A DNA stretch of 64,000 nt from Amaurobius ferox (lineage: Eukaryota; Arthropoda; Arachnida; Araneae; Amaurobiidae), in contig OX578138.1 of NCBI GenBank assembly GCA_951213105.1, positions 68,814,537 to 68,878,536 on the forward strand, in the 5' to 3' direction. Shown piece by piece: positions 45,421-58,369 of this stretch; the stretch's first letter is position 1; every line of letters starts with the position of its first letter. Under the pieces are notes generated by a model that was given only the letters and a program-made list of their open reading frames with translations, was not told where the DNA came from and did not search any database. The position numbers were made by a program, and so were the translations under genes.

Positions 45421-46129
45421 TATACTTTTAACTGCAACGTTTAATTTAAGACGTTGAATGCAATGTTCTTCTGTACACATAAACTAGGAGAATTTTATAG
45501 CTGGTATAAATTTAGTCGAGCTTACACGCAGTATTATCTAACAAAGTTCCCTCGGGAATATAATCCGTTTTTTCCCGTGACGTTGAACAGCTTACCGGAT
45601 ATTCTGTAACACTATTTTATAAAGTCCTTATCTTATAAAATACCATTTTCAGTGTTGAAGATTTTAGTTACACTTGATATATATTTTACTTCGTTTTATT
45701 GCATTATGAAGTTGCAAATGTATTTTATAATGGTTTAGGTATGATGATTTTATTTATTAAATTTAATTGTATATAATTATGGAAATAAAAATAACTACCT
45801 GTTTTTAACGGTATGAGAAGATGATTAGACGAATTTATTTTAACTGCAGATTTTCCAAAACAGAAGACACCTACCTTCAAGTAAAATAACCCACCGGAAA
45901 GATACGACGATCATGTAAATTAATCATTTCAAGCCCTTTTCATACCTGTCAGTGTGGTTTGCGAAATATTCTTTCTAAATTCTTAAGTATGGTAATGTGG
46001 TGCACAAACAAAAACGCAACTTAATGTTACATTTAAGAAACATATTTAATTAATCTTAAAGCATGCTCGTACATCGTAATTCGTCGTGAAACATGGTCGT
46101 AATATCGTATAGTCGCGAAATACTGCTTT

Positions 46130-46935
46130 ATGCTGCTTTATAAAACCCACCATATTATCTTTAGTGAGAGTCCTGGTATAAAATATATATTAGCATAAAA
46201 CTACTCATAATTAACTGCACCATTTTAACTTTAAAATACATTATTTATTAAGAACATTCTGTTCGTTATTAAATTAATTACAACATTAATTAACACATAT
46301 TTTTAAGGAGGAGATTAGACATGTGAGACCAGGTAAGTTAAAATTACCTACTGAAATGACCTTCTATAATATGTGATATGCACATACCTTCAAGTCTGTC
46401 TTTGCACATTGCCACACAGCCTTCTGCCTGCATTGACACACAGCCTATTGACGGCATTGACACACAGCCTTATGACGGCACACGAAATGACTCTCGTCTG
46501 ATTTGCATCTCTCTGAATCTGGTACTCATCTCATCTGTCGCTGAAGTGTTACTCATTCATCTCTCGTTGAAATATCTATCTCTGGACATTTCGTTGAACT
46601 CTATGTGGAATCTGACACTCAAGTATGTGTGGAATCTGCCGTTGAAGTTATGTGGAAACTCTAGAAACTTTCGGTTGTCGCCTCTTTTTGCCTGAGGTTT
46701 GACACGCTTCTTCGCCTACCGTAGATTTACCTCAGGGCAATGCGACCAGACAACATCCATATTAGTTAATATTTTTAACCAATCTCGGGGCTTCACTTCA
46801 ACCTCCTCTTTAAATGGCCTTTGACCTCTCGGGTCAGGGACGCTGTAAAACTAGCGCCATTCTGACTGATGCCATTGTCTGACATTACAAATAATGAAAT
46901 AAAACTGTATCCGTTAAATCTGGTCTTACAGGTAA
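46130..46935 (+). mobile_element. G-family LTR-like repeat, copy G2
   Basis: Collinear with G1 from CCCACCATATTATCTTTAGT through CCATTTTAACTTTAAAA, ACATGTGAGACCAG and CACATACCTTCAAGTCTGTC to GCGCCATTCTGACTGATG and TCTGGTCTTACA. A local triplication of (GACGGCATTGACACACAGCC)-like words lies at 46410-46485. The 105-codon plus frame at 46378-46695 spans that block and is probably not a gene. Confidence 0.5.
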
Positions 46936-47293
46936 AAGACGTCTAAAATATTGTTATTTTTAATAAAGACTACAATATTGTAAATCGTCTTTATCACGTC
47001 GTTACCACGAATGACGTACATGAAAAGTATTTCAAAATCCCAAAGTGCTTTCGGACAGCATAGTGTACATCATCAGTGGAAATAATAAGGAATTGACAGA
47101 CAAGATCTTTCATACAACCAGAAATCGTGAATACAAATTTACACACGGCAAATTGGAAAAATCGATATTACAAATAAATACATAAATTTTAAACAACATA
47201 ATAAAATTCAATTTCATGGATTTTGAAATTAATTAAATTAAACTATTTTACTTGAAATTTATATATTTATTTGTAATATAGGTTAATTGTAGT

Positions 47294-47583
47294 TGTTGTT
47301 GTTGTTGAGACCCAGACCGTCCGACCTATCAGAAAGGTGTAAGCTAACTGTTTGGACGACCGGGAAGTGCCACCCAATTTAGACCGGAACCCAGTGGGGG
47401 AGGCATCCACAGGGACCGTACCCTCCTTTTTCTACCACCAACCTTTCGGAAGGACTTACGGACCCACATGTTTAACGTGCTCGTACTCCGCGTGAACACT
47501 GCGACAGTTTTGGCAGAGGCTGGAATCAAACCCGGGCCTACCGAGTGTAATTCTTGCGCGCTAACCACTGGACTACCGCGCCT
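47294..47583 (-). mobile_element. T1 tRNA-derived SINE, best-preserved copy (290 bp)
   Basis: On the minus strand: a tRNA head starting AGGCGCGGTAGTCCAGTGG (A box TAGTCCAGTGG, complement of 47565-47575), a B box GGGTTTGATTCC (complement of 47522-47533), the T1 body, and a (CAACAA) tail. A perfect 14-bp target duplication, AGGTTAATTGTAGT, lies at 47280-47293 and 47584-47597. This copy has no 5S part, so it is the reference for the simple form of T1. The 74-codon frame inside is an artefact. Confidence 0.9.
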
Positions 47584-48218
47584 AGGTTAATTGTAGTATC
47601 GATTTTTACGATTTGCCTTATGCAAATTTATATTCACGATCTTTGGTTGCATAAAAGCCCATGTCTGTCAATTGCTTATTATTGCCACTGAAAATGGATA
47701 CAATGTTGTCCGAAAGCGCTCTGTCGTTTTTAAATACTTTTCACGTACGTCATTGATGGTGTATTGAATAAAAACGGCTTACAATATTTGTAGGCTTTAC
47801 TACACATATTTCTTCTTAGTATTTTCTTGTGGCAACAGTATGAAACATCATATTTCTAGCTCAAATACATGTCAAGTTACAGTTATGTTACTCTTTCATC
47901 TTCTTTACATCCCTCAGAAGTTGGTTACGGAAATGCAGCTCCTTGGTATTTAACCATTTCGCTTTAAGAATACCTCTGCAAAATTTCAGATTCCTAGATC
48001 TATGCGTTTGTGGAAACTCATGGATCATGTCCTATATCATATCAATCCTTCTGACCCTTAATAGGCAAATTATGATAAATCAACTATTTATGGCCCATGA
48101 CCCATGAGGATCATCCCAGAATTTTTTTTTGATTTTTAGATCGAGAGGTTGAATAGATATGAGGACAGTTTCATCAGTCATACCATCCTCTCCATTTTCC
48201 CCCTTAGGCTTATATATA

Positions 48219-49197
48219 CAGGGTGATCTAGAAGTCCCAAGACTTTTGAAAACTGAATAATTAGTAAACTATGTACAGTAGAAAGATGCGGTTTTCACAG
48301 AAATGCTTAGAAACGTGTGGGATTTTATTTGCCATAACGAAAGAAAATGTTATAATATTCACATTTTTGACCAACAGGTGGTGCTGATGCGAAAAGTGGA
48401 ATAGTGGCACTAAATAGTTTAGCAATGGTATAGTACAGTTCATCCTGAAGAAATAATCAGTGTCTGAATGTCACAACTTTTCAATATGACGCCCAGCATT
48501 TATAAGTACAGCCGTCAGACGATGAATAACACAGTGCACAACATCGAAGAGCATTTCAAAGGTTATCCCTGAAACATAATGTCATATAGCATCTTTCAGT
48601 TGGGCCAATGACGTAGGCTGATTTCTGTTCACTCGTGACTTCAAGTAGCCCCATAACCAAAAATCACAAGGTGTAAAATCTGGAGACCTTGGAAGCCATT
48701 CATGCAGAAAAGGGCGACTGAGGACACGGTTCTCTCCAAATGTCCACCTCATGATTGTCTTGACAAGAGCAGCGATATGCGGAGGCGCTCCATCCTGCAT
48801 GAATGTTATGGAATGGAGCACTTGCCTGTCTTGCAAGTGAGGGATTACTTTATTCTTTAAAAGGGCCTGTCATTCACTTGTCACAAAAACTGTATGAAAT
48901 GTTCTCCCGTTGTTTTCCTTGAAGAAAAAGGGGCCAGTGATGAAAGAAGCTGTGAAACCTTGACCTGGATGTTGCGCAATGAACTCATCTGCTTATATAA
49001 CGCATAGTATAGATACTTTCGGAATTTTGCAACAGCACCACATGTTGGTCAAAAATGCAACTACTATAAAAAAACTCATTATGGTAACTAAAATCCCACA
49101 CGTTTCTAAGCATTTCTGTGAAAACAGCATCTTTCTATTGTACATAGTTTAACAATTATTCAGTTTTCAAAACTCTTGGGACTTCAGGATCACCTGG
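48219..49197 (-). mobile_element. Internally deleted mariner-class transposon M1 with long inverted repeats
   Basis: The ends (CAGGGTGATCTAGAAGTCCC on the left; CCAGGTGATCCTGAAGTCCC on the right, inverted) are inverted repeats of about 180 bp, with TA next to each end. The interior holds the C-terminal part of a transposase on the minus strand. An element of 979 bp is too short for a full transposase plus these repeats; the N-terminal DNA-binding part is absent. Confidence 0.85.
48582..48990 (-). pseudogene. Mariner/Tc1-superfamily transposase fragment
   Basis: The frame carries ADEFIAQHPGQGF, ITGPFFFKENNGRTF, then an in-frame TGA just before QALLKNKVIPHLQDRQ, then MQDGAPPH, GENRVLSR, PRSPDFTPCDFWLWGYL. 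DGAPPH and SPDxTPCDFxLWG are the second and third catalytic regions of the DD(D/E) mariner-like family. The first catalytic region and the helix-turn-helix are missing, and the stop makes it non-functional. Confidence 0.85.
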
Positions 49198-49200
49198 TAT

Positions 49201-50267
49201 ATTCGTATATATATTCTTGCGGACTGTTTACCTATAAATAATGACGAACATACCTAAAAATGTTCCTTCTCCGACCTTCAAGAGTTTGTAATATTGGGAT
49301 CCTACCTTCCGATCTCGGCACTCCTCCTCCTTACCCCTTTAATGGGGGGGGGGGGGGGGGTACAGGTTACGGAAATATTATTCCAATGTATTTTCCTTTG
49401 ACCCATTAGTAAAACCCTTGTCCTTATCGTTAGGAATTGCAGAGATACAATTATCATATTCTTTGTTAATGCCTACTTTGCGATGGGTTACAGAAATATT
49501 CTTTCTTATTGGACATCTATGACCCAGGATGAACTTCCTTGCATAAATTCAGGTTCCTAGCCTTAGCAGTTGAGGAAATACGGTAATAAACTATCCGTTC
49601 AGTCAGCCAGTGAGGGATTTTCACATATACAGAGATTTATTTTTTATCCACCCCTTATGGTACAAATCATTGACCTCATAAATGAATGACGAGTAAAGTC
49701 ATTAAATGTCCAACATTATAAAAAAAAAATTTAACAATTTCTTTATTACCAACAAAAACTTCCTATTTTTATCAATTTTCCTAATAAGGAACACAAAGCT
49801 GCGAAGTCATAAACGTTTTGACTAGAGTTTTCGCAGCAATCACAAACACAAAAATTTCACCCATCGTGAGATTTTTGCAAGCTGCAAAACGTATCTATAA
49901 CGAATGAATACATCCTGTCTTTCAATCCGTACATGATGTTCGAATCACTCAAGGATTTGAGATCCCTACATTGTTGTACCCTGAGTATGCATGCTTTTTC
50001 GTACTGAGTTCTAACAGTTGGTTTTGGTGAACCAGACCCTCCTGGGTATAAAACGTCAGGAGATGGCTAAAAAATTCCAAATCACTCAATTCAAGAGGCT
50101 GAATTCATTGGTCGAAGTATAAGTATGTTCTTTAACTAAAATCGTTTATCATACTACAGGATCAATGAGACTCTTCTTATGTTATATTCAACTGGTTTTT
50201 ATAGAAGAATAATTATGTTAGATCAAATGTCGAAATTGTTCATGACTTTCCGATCAATTAATATTCT
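49201..50267. other. DNA without recognised genes, with a G17 run
   Basis: Segments on both sides of M1 (47930-48080 and 49530-49600) share words such as TTCAGATTCCTAG / TTCAGGTTCCTAG and GTTACGGAAAT, so M1 sits in an older repeat. A run of 17 G lies at 49344-49360. No gene is supported. Confidence 0.4.
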
Positions 50268-50362
50268 CTACATCGATATTCAATGTTCTACATCGATATT
50301 CAATGTACTACATCGATATTCAATGTTCTACATCGACATTTAATGTTCTACATCGATTTTAC
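50268..50362 (+). repeat. 20-bp tandem repeat CTACATCGATATTCAATGTT
   Basis: Four and a half units start at 50268, 50288, 50308, 50328 and 50348 with one or two changes each. Each unit has one ATCGAT-type palindrome. Confidence 0.9.
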
Positions 50363-50573
50363 AAACTCAGTTTTTATCATTATTCCTTCATAGATTATAG
50401 CAACTAATTCAGAAACGCACAATGAAACTTGACATTCTTACACGGGATGTATGGTTAATCTTAGCCTCATACACCTCCACGTAGATTTTATTGTAGGAGG
50501 AAATAAAATGTTTTTCATACAAGTACACAAAAATATAGTCTTATACATAATAGGACATACATATTTTTATTAT

Positions 50574-51876
50574 TAACACGTTACAACAAAGTTAAAAAGT
50601 GTTTATGACTTTGTTCATTCTGTCTGTCTGTCTGTCTGTCTGTACGTTAGCACAATAACTGCCGTAAAAATGACTTAATCAAAATGAAATTTTAGTATGT
50701 TGTTCAGACGGTCTGTAGGACCTATGGGAATATAAATGAATAATATCACCCAATTAGTTTTGGATTGAACCCGGGTAGAAAAAATGAAATACATTGAGCC
50801 CTATCGGACCTCATTTTTCAAACATTTTTAAGCGGATTTAAAATCCACTAATTGCTTCAAAAATTTTAGGTAATATTCAAATTGTTCCATAAAATATATA
50901 AAAAAAAATTCAGCGAAATATATTCAGTAGTTTTTAAAAAAAAAATTAAACTAATAATAACACCTCTTATACGAGCGATCACTTGACCATGATAGGAAAA
51001 TATCACGTGACCCACTTCAAAATGATATATGGCATCCATCTTGTCTCAAAATCGTGATTTTTAAAGCTCTTTTTAATTCATATTGAGTGTTGTATACGTT
51101 CTAAAACCACTTTATTTCTGCTTAAATTCTGTGCATCTATATACTGAAACAACGCAATTACAACATATTTGAGTTTAAATGCTCATCCAAACTTGATTAT
51201 TTCTACAACGAAGCCTATTTTTCACCTATGTGAAATGTAAATAGCAAAATATGTAGAATTAGTTGTATTAGAATTGCGGTATTTCTTTAACACAAAATCA
51301 ATTTGTCCATGGAATCTGCGTAGCTGATATGAATGAAATATTCATTGATTTTACAAAGAGCAGGACGATTTTTTTCGATAAAGTTTTACGCAAAGAGTTT
51401 AATTACTTGTAGCTCCATGGTCTTAATTTTTAAATAAAATAAATTATTATAGTATTGTAATGAATGACATGAATGGGAAATTATTTATGAAGGGAATTCT
51501 GCTATTATAGAGAGAGCCAGGCGTGTTATTTTTTCTATGACGTCATTTGAATGCATTTCAGTTGTTTTCGATGAAGTTTTCAAATATAATAAATTATCGT
51601 AGTATTATGACAATTCTAAATTTATTACCGATGAATGTATCGCATTTTAGAGATGTCTAAACCAAGCAATTTATATTTGAATGCCGTCATTTGAATGAAG
51701 TTCATTTTCTTCGATGAAGGTTTAAGTTTTCAAATATAATAAAATAATGTAGTATTATGATAAGTTTCAAAATATTACCAAGGAATGTATTGCATTTTAG
51801 ACATGTTTAAATAAAACTGCATTGAAGTTGGAAAGTGTTTCATAATCAATGCTTTAAGCATGATTGATCTTTCTTG
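50574..51876 (-). mobile_element. A-family element, copy A4, inverted
   Basis: Full-length (1303 bp) on the minus strand. The hairpin end is at the left (TAACACGTTACAACAAAGTT), with the (CTGT)n tract at 50621-50643, and the CAAGAAAGATCAATCATGC end is at the right. It is collinear with A1-A3. Flanks are A/T-rich with no clear target duplication. Confidence 0.8.
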
Positions 51877-51980
51877 TTTTTGTTGTACTGATTGCTTAAT
51901 TTCCTTCATCCTGAAAAAAATAGGATTTTTTTGCATATGAAACTGGTTTCATTGATATTTACATTTAATCCTCATTATTA

Positions 51981-52105
51981 CGCCATTGTAAAGAACCGTC
52001 CTACCCCAACGGGGAATCAAACCCTATATCTTTGAACTGGCCAGCCCACTCTTTACCGTTGAGTTATTGGGATAAAATTTCAAGCTCTTGATGAAATGGA
52101 CGATG
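51981..52105 (-). mobile_element. T2 tRNA-derived SINE, inverted
   Basis: The minus strand reads AAGAGCTTGAAATTTTATCC, CCAATAACTCAACGGTAAAG, GGCTGGCCAGTTCAAAGAT, GGGTTTGATTCCCCG and GGTTCTTTACAATGGCG. This is the conserved leader, A box, B box and body start of T2. Confidence 0.7.
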
Positions 52106-53897
52106 CAATCTTTTATACAAAATGTGATTAAAATAATATTGGAGGGGACAATACGTTTAACAGACAACACTGTATTATGTTATAATTGTATTCATTTTCT
52201 GTGACATTTGTTTCAATTCATACCAAAAGAATTCTATTAGTGTTTCATTAATTACATTAGAACTATTGTTCAAAAACAATGTAAATGTGGGGGAAATATA
52301 AAGATAAAAATTTCGACGACATGCTACGAATCTCACACCATTGTCGCAAAGTTGTGTCGAGTATAATTAGTTTAATGGATTCAGACGAAAACGAAATAAT
52401 TCCTATCACCCTTTTATTTTTTATCGTCGGCTTAAAAGGCCTCAAAAGGTTTCCTTAAGACGATAATTTACGACATTTCTATTAAATTACATTTTTGCAC
52501 ACTTCAAATAATGATTTTATACGATCCAATAACGCCTCCATGAATAAACTGAGCTTTATTAAAATGAACAATTCCCAATGTAGCTATTTACCATAATGCT
52601 CTAGCGACAAAGAATATATTAATGAAGAATAAATAGCATTATCGAATAAGATACTGCTATGCGAAGAGAATAAGAAATTATTATCTTCGCAAGTAAACAA
52701 CTTATATCTTTATATTAAATCATGCTGAATTTGAGATTTATGCGAGAATCGTAAAATGTGCACGGATGATTTGCCCCGGATATAAGATGCAAATTTCTGA
52801 TTCAACTCGCACCGAAACTTACATCGAATTCTCGAAAATAAAAAAAAAGCTTCAATAGTACTCCCTGTTTTAACAACAACAACAACAACATAACACTACG
52901 CCGATGGTGTTATGATGGAAACTGCGATATCGTAGTACATGAGATTAAGTCAAAACATGAAAAATATGTTTTTTCAAAAATCCACGAAAACTCACGTCTA
53001 CTAAATCAGAATTCAGATTAAAGCAGATGTACAGAATAGTTGCTCTTAAAATATGTTAACTGCGTTGGGATTAAATTCTTGAAAAATAATTCCTTCAAAC
53101 GTGGTTACAAACTGTTATTTTTCCAATGGTCGAAAATGGTGTTATTTGGTGGCAAGAAAAAAAAAACTTACTTCTAGTTACTTTAACTTTCGATTTTTTT
53201 TCAGAATGTCCAGACTTTTTATTATAGAACCGGCTGGTAATCATGGCGCGACATTCGAAGTATTCGAATTTCTTGTAATGACGACATATTCGAAATCTCG
53301 AGTACTTTCTAATATTTGTGGATATCGAGAATTCGCGGACAGTTTTCGCCCACCTCGATTTGAAATGCATTGAGAACAATTTATATCATTCTCCTAAAAT
53401 TCATTTCAATTGTTTTAGAACACATAATTGCCTGCAAAATAATCAACCTCCAAGCGTTCCTTGTAAATATTATTGCAAATGTTAATTCTGCAAGTGTATG
53501 ATTTTCTTCAAAAGTTTTAAACAAACTTTGTTCTTTCTACAATTTTAAAATATTAAAAATCAGTAACAACAGACATAATAGAATTTACGCCAATACTAAT
53601 AAAACGTGTACAACTATAAATATATATATTTATCTATATGTCACGTTTATTTATGGATATTTTTACGCTCTAAGAAATAGCAGATTCTGTCTAATAATAA
53701 AGCTATTTCTATGGAAAACAGCTAACTATTAAAATGAATTTTGAATCCATTTATAGGTTTCTAATTATTTGTAAACGACAGTTCCTGGAAATGTAGTCAA
53801 ACAACGTCTCGTTGAAAGACTGATGTTTTATTAGTGTAGATAAGTTTACTTGTGAATTCATTTTAATAAATAATTCTTTTGTACGTAATTTATAATT
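52106..53897. other. DNA without recognised genes
   Basis: An (AAC)6 tract lies at 52874-52890. Frames on both strands at 53095-53379 coincide; the plus one (90 codons) follows a pyrimidine-rich TTTTTTTTCAG that would suit a splice acceptor at 53203-53205, but no donor, family or second exon supports it. Confidence 0.3.
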
Positions 53898-54037
53898 AGA
53901 AAACTAATGAATATTCATTCATAAATATTAGAAAACTGATAAATAGCCATTCCTAATCAGTAGAAAACGAATGGATAATCATTCATAATCGACAGAAAAC
54001 TATTGAACAATCATTCATAATCATTAGAAAACTAATA
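53898..54037 (+). repeat. 32-bp minisatellite, left block
   Basis: Units beginning AGAAAACTAAT start at 53898, 53930, 53962, 53994 and 54026, each followed by ATTCATTCATAAT-like sequence. The array is split by the M2 insertion and resumes near 54645. Confidence 0.85.
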
Positions 54038-54039
54038 TA

Positions 54040-54615
54040 CAGGGGGATTCAAAAACGATGGGTTACATTTTAGGAGGTGGTAGTATATACCAAACCAAGC
54101 ATTTTACATCATAGTTTACCGCGTCGGAAATGTAACGTAAAGATTTAACAAGGCGATTACTCTTTTGGAAGCTCCCATACTCTGACCACCACGATTGCCC
54201 GATCTGTCATTTCTTGATTTCTTTTAGTGGGGGATACCTCAATAATCTTGCCTACGACTCTCTCTTTGAATCTGAAGAGAAACTCGTCACCAGAATTCCG
54301 GTCACTGCTGCCGAAGTGCGCGACATGCCTGGTCTGTTCGAAAGAGTTCGCCAATTTATCGCCGCTGTGATATATACATTCAGGTTGGCGGTCTCTCTTT
54401 TGAACCATTAATGTAATTGTTGTTTATTAAATGTCATTTTATAACTTTAAAGTCATTCTTGAGTTTTCGCCTCACCTCATCGGTTTCACCATTAGGCGCC
54501 AACTGGTGCCTTTACATTTCATTTCTGATCCCGTAAACTATGATAAAAAATGCTGAGTTTGGTGTGTCTACCACCTCCTAAAATTTGGACCATCTTTCTT
54601 TATGAAATCACTCTG
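54040..54615 (+). mobile_element. Internally deleted mariner-class transposon M2
   Basis: Inverted ends (CAGGGGGATTCAAAAACGAT left; CAGAGTGATTTCATAAAGAA right, inverted) share ATTTTAGGAGGTGGTAG and TATCATAGTTTAC words over about 100 bp and are flanked by TA (54038-54039, 54616-54617). The middle holds a transposase C-terminal remnant. Confidence 0.8.
54170..54370 (+). pseudogene. Mariner-type transposase C-terminal fragment
   Basis: Plus-strand reading gives PPRLPDLSFLDFF, an in-frame TAG, then WGYLNNLAYDSLFESEEKL and EVRDMPGLFERVRQ. This matches the third catalytic region (PDLSPLDFFLWG type) and tail of insect mariner-like transposases. It is a fragment with a stop. Confidence 0.8.
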
Positions 54616-54639
54616 TATAACCGCTCTGTAAATCACTCT

Positions 54640-54715
54640 GTATAACCAATCATAATCAAACCAATGGATAAACATCCATAATCTATAGAAAATTAATGGA
54701 TAGTCACTCATTCTA
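54640..54715 (+). repeat. 32-bp minisatellite, right block
   Basis: AACCAATGGATAAACATCCATAATCTATAGAAAATTAATGGATAG-type units continue the array from 53898-54037 on the far side of M2. They are more diverged. Confidence 0.6.
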
Positions 54716-55109
54716 GAACCCTGGAAAAAGACCATCGCGAAATACGGAAAGTTTTGATAATAGATTTATAAAAAAGTTACAAAACTGTTCTATTGATTCG
54801 ATTTGAACATTCTAAAAGTCTATGTTATTCAATAAGTGTCCGAAATATGTTCCGATAATCCAACGGCCATTCCAATCAGCTACTTTTATATACATTTAGA
54901 GGCCCAGTGAGCACGTAAGTCACTCTGCTGTCCTTGACAGAGCAAGTAAAATCCTTTTTGAAAAGCTAAAATCGTATGATTTTAATTTTTTTTTTAATGT
55001 TAACTCTGCATAATTTTAAGTTACAGTTGTTTTTATCTTTCGCATTGCCAAAAGCGTTTTATCTTATATAAATCGGCAGAGCAGTGAGGTGATCTTACAA
55101 TCCATACGT

Positions 55110-56062
55110 TGTGTTGTAATCTTGCGAGACCAGAAAGTGTTCTCACATTTGATGAGACACTTTTATGTGTGAAATTTATGGTGACCAGAACGGCAAACAA
55201 ATCTTATAGTCTGGCTGGCACCAAGGTCTTTCACGACTTGAACCGAAAAGTCAGAATACTATAAATTTAGGGGTGCCATACCAGAGGGGGCTGAGCTGGG
55301 CCGTACTAAATGTGCAATGGTGCAATTGGGTAAGGGGTAACCAATAAGTGCCAAAAAAGGTAAAGGCGGAGTTACCACCACCACCACACACACACACCGT
55401 GGAAAACCACAGCCTGCGACCAGAGAACGAGAGAAGACTTTTGACGAAATGAGAACGAGATCAGACATTGACGAAGAAAGACATGGGAGAAGGCAGTTGG
55501 ATTTTGACTTAGGAGACAAGAACAGACTAGAAATAAGACAATCATGACTTTGTGACTTAAAAATGAGATATACTAAAATGACAAGAAAGATGCTGGTGAA
55601 CAGTTGTTCAGAGTTGACTGGTGCAGGTATGTTATGATGACTTGTGGATAGAACCGCCTAATAGCATGAAATAAGTGGAGTGTTTGAGTTAGCAGTATTC
55701 AATGAAGTTACGAGTGGGCATTACACTTCGAGTTGATGCATGTAACTACAGACAAGATTGACCAAGTGCTGCTAACAAGGCCCAGATTCAAGGTATGTGT
55801 TCATCAATCATTCACAGGTTAATAAATACGTTGGGTATATGGTTCAGGGTCTCACATGCTCTCCTCTTGCATGCTATCTTGATAAATAATTAATAGGAAG
55901 AATAGTTAATGTATTGGAATTGAATGGGTATTTTTTATCTTTAATAAATGTTATTGTTAAGCTTAAATTGGTCTAATTTTTGTAATAATTTAATAATATT
56001 CCTTTACAGGACTCACACGAAAAGTAAAAATAATTGGAGGGTTAATAGCGGCACAACATAGC
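55110..56062 (-). mobile_element. G-family LTR-like repeat, copy G3, inverted
   Basis: On the minus strand it starts TGTGCCGCTATTAACCCTCC (56052 downward), has GTGTGAGTCCTGTAAAGGA and CATGTGAGACCCTG, and ends near TTTCTGGTCTCGCAAGATTACA. It is the copy with the best-kept left end. The (CAC)-rich block at 55372-55399 is specific to it. The 86-codon minus frame is not recognised. Confidence 0.5.
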
Positions 56063-56289
56063 AATGTACATTAAATTAATTCCACTATATGAGAATAACG
56101 GCCATGTTTCCTTAAATGAATTTTATATTAAAATAAAATAAATAATTCCTTAAATGAATTTTATAATTAAAACTTTAAGCTTTTATCTTTTTTATTTTCG
56201 GTTGCCACAAATCTAAAATTTGAGAGAAGTATAGAAAGGTAAATATTATAGAAACCATAGAAAGGTAAAAAAATAGGTATAGAAAGTAT

Positions 56290-56390
56290 AGAAAAGTAAA
56301 TAGTAGCTCAACAAACTTATGGTCTATGCAGATATCGGTGATTTGATTTCCCCATAAACTAAGATAAGAATTTCTTACAATATATTGAAT
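56290..56390 (+). mobile_element. T2 SINE relic
   Basis: AGTAGCTCAACAAAC, CGGTGATTTGATTTCCCC and TTTCTTACAATATATTG follow in the order of a T2 head and body start. Strongly diverged. Confidence 0.5.
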
Positions 56391-58360
56391 TTTAAAATGT
56401 TAATTTCTTGAAGTAGATTGATAATATGGCAACTATTACAAAAATAAATATTATTTTCGTTTAATTGTTCATTCTATATTTAAAAGAGAAAAATATATCG
56501 AGTTTTCATATTATCCTTTAAATATAAATTGATCATCAAATTTACCAGAATTAAAAAATCAATGATATTATAAAATTTATTTATAAAATATAAAAATACT
56601 GTTAAATATATACTCTTAACTTTTAAAGCAAAATACCGCATTAATATTTCACGGCTTATTCTTTCTATATCTCACTTTCAACAAAAATTAAACGCAATTG
56701 GTTAATATAAATATCAATAATAACTAACTAACTAATAAAAATAATTATTATTTTCATTTAATTATTAATTCTACGTTATAAAGGAGAACAAAAAAGTGCC
56801 CAGATCTCTTATTATCCTTCGTATGCAAATTGTTCATCAAATTTAATATAATGTTAATAAAAAACAACACTTTTAAACTCTTTTGTAAAATATAAGGATT
56901 ATGCTCAATATTTACTCCTAGCTTTTACAGTGTAACACCACATTAATATTTCTCAGCTTATTCTTTCTATATGTCTCATTGAACATAAGTTAAACGAAAT
57001 TTATTGGCTTGCTTTCTGTTTCCCCCCCCAGCATTCATGTCATCCATCAAATATAAACGTGATGTTTTTAAGACCATTACCTGGTATCTAGTATCGCCTT
57101 CTTCCAATCACGTATATTGCAATAATTCACTTTTAGAGAAGTGTCTGCTACTAAATATTCATTTTATTTGCTCCGCTTAACTTTTTATATACCTATGCAT
57201 TATTAAAGCTTCGTGAAATTCATTTTCTTCATCAACGTTTTTTTTTCTAATTTCTAATATTCACTTTCTCTGGAATATATAGTACTTGTAAAGGTTATAG
57301 ATTGTAATGGGATATCAAAATGCCTATTGGGATATAGTGGTCATAAAAAGTGTTTACAGATTATTAAATATAGCAAGGCGACAGAATGGAACCAGACATT
57401 AGACAGGAAGGCGCCAAATTTTATTATGCGAAATCTCCAATAGAATCCCGGCCTAAGCCCCTCCCAGATGTCTGTGAGCAAATGGTCATACAGATGCTGG
57501 AGAACTAATGGGAGTTAAGAGGAGTTCGCAGATTACCCCCGTGCAACAGATAAAAGAGAATCAGTTCAATTGAGAGTTTGAATTAATGATCACTTTAAAA
57601 GGCCCCACTACAATGATAATAAATGAAATATTAAAATTACTCCACATTTTGATGCATGACCACCTTCTCTATTTATATTTTATTACCACACCTATAATCG
57701 AATTTTGACTAATATGTAAGCGATTTGAACATCTGTGACACCTTTTCCAAATTTATACAATACACCGACCTAATGACAGACATTTTAGGGGCACTATTTC
57801 ATTCTACAAATCGAGAATTATATAATCACAAAAAATCGTATGAAACACAATATAAGCAATAACAAATTGCCATGATGAAAAACTTTTATTTACTTTTCAA
57901 TAATTTAAATTTCACAAATATCGTTTTTACTCTTTATTATTTTAAATTGAAAAAAAAACTATTTTGTCTATGCTTCGATACTTTAAAATTTTCAAACATT
58001 TTAAGTTTATATATAGAGGAAGGAACATTTCTGTGAACAGGGACTTTTTTCAACAGAATATTTGCTGTAGTAGTTGTCGTGTTGCATTTATCTTGTTAAG
58101 CTCTTGTTTCCACCATTCCAGAGAATTTATTATATAATTGCCACATTTTACAACGTCTCAAGCAAAACATTTTCCAAAATGTAAGAGTCATCGTGTTATC
58201 ATACAAGCAGAATTTGCACAAAACTTAACGGGAACGGAAAACCAAACTAAAGGAAAACCAAAAAATATTTTAACAGAAATTTATCCCCGCATGTTCTAAA
58301 AATAATTCCTACTAAGTTTGGTCGAGGTACGGTTTCTAGAAAAGGCGATAGGTTGCTCTG
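56391..58360. other. AT-rich DNA without recognised genes
   Basis: Very AT-rich, with two diverged words about 280 bp apart around AATATTTC.CGGCTTATTCTTTCTATAT (56640 and 56945), suggesting an old direct duplication of 56400-56690 and 56720-57000. A GC-richer patch at 57365-57580 shows no motif. Confidence 0.4.
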
Positions 58361-58369
58361 TAGATGTAT

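Noticed and set aside
53101..53373. Exon with splice acceptor at about 53205
   Set aside because: One pyrimidine tract and CAG are not enough; no partner exon, donor or family match is seen, and the opposite strand is equally open.
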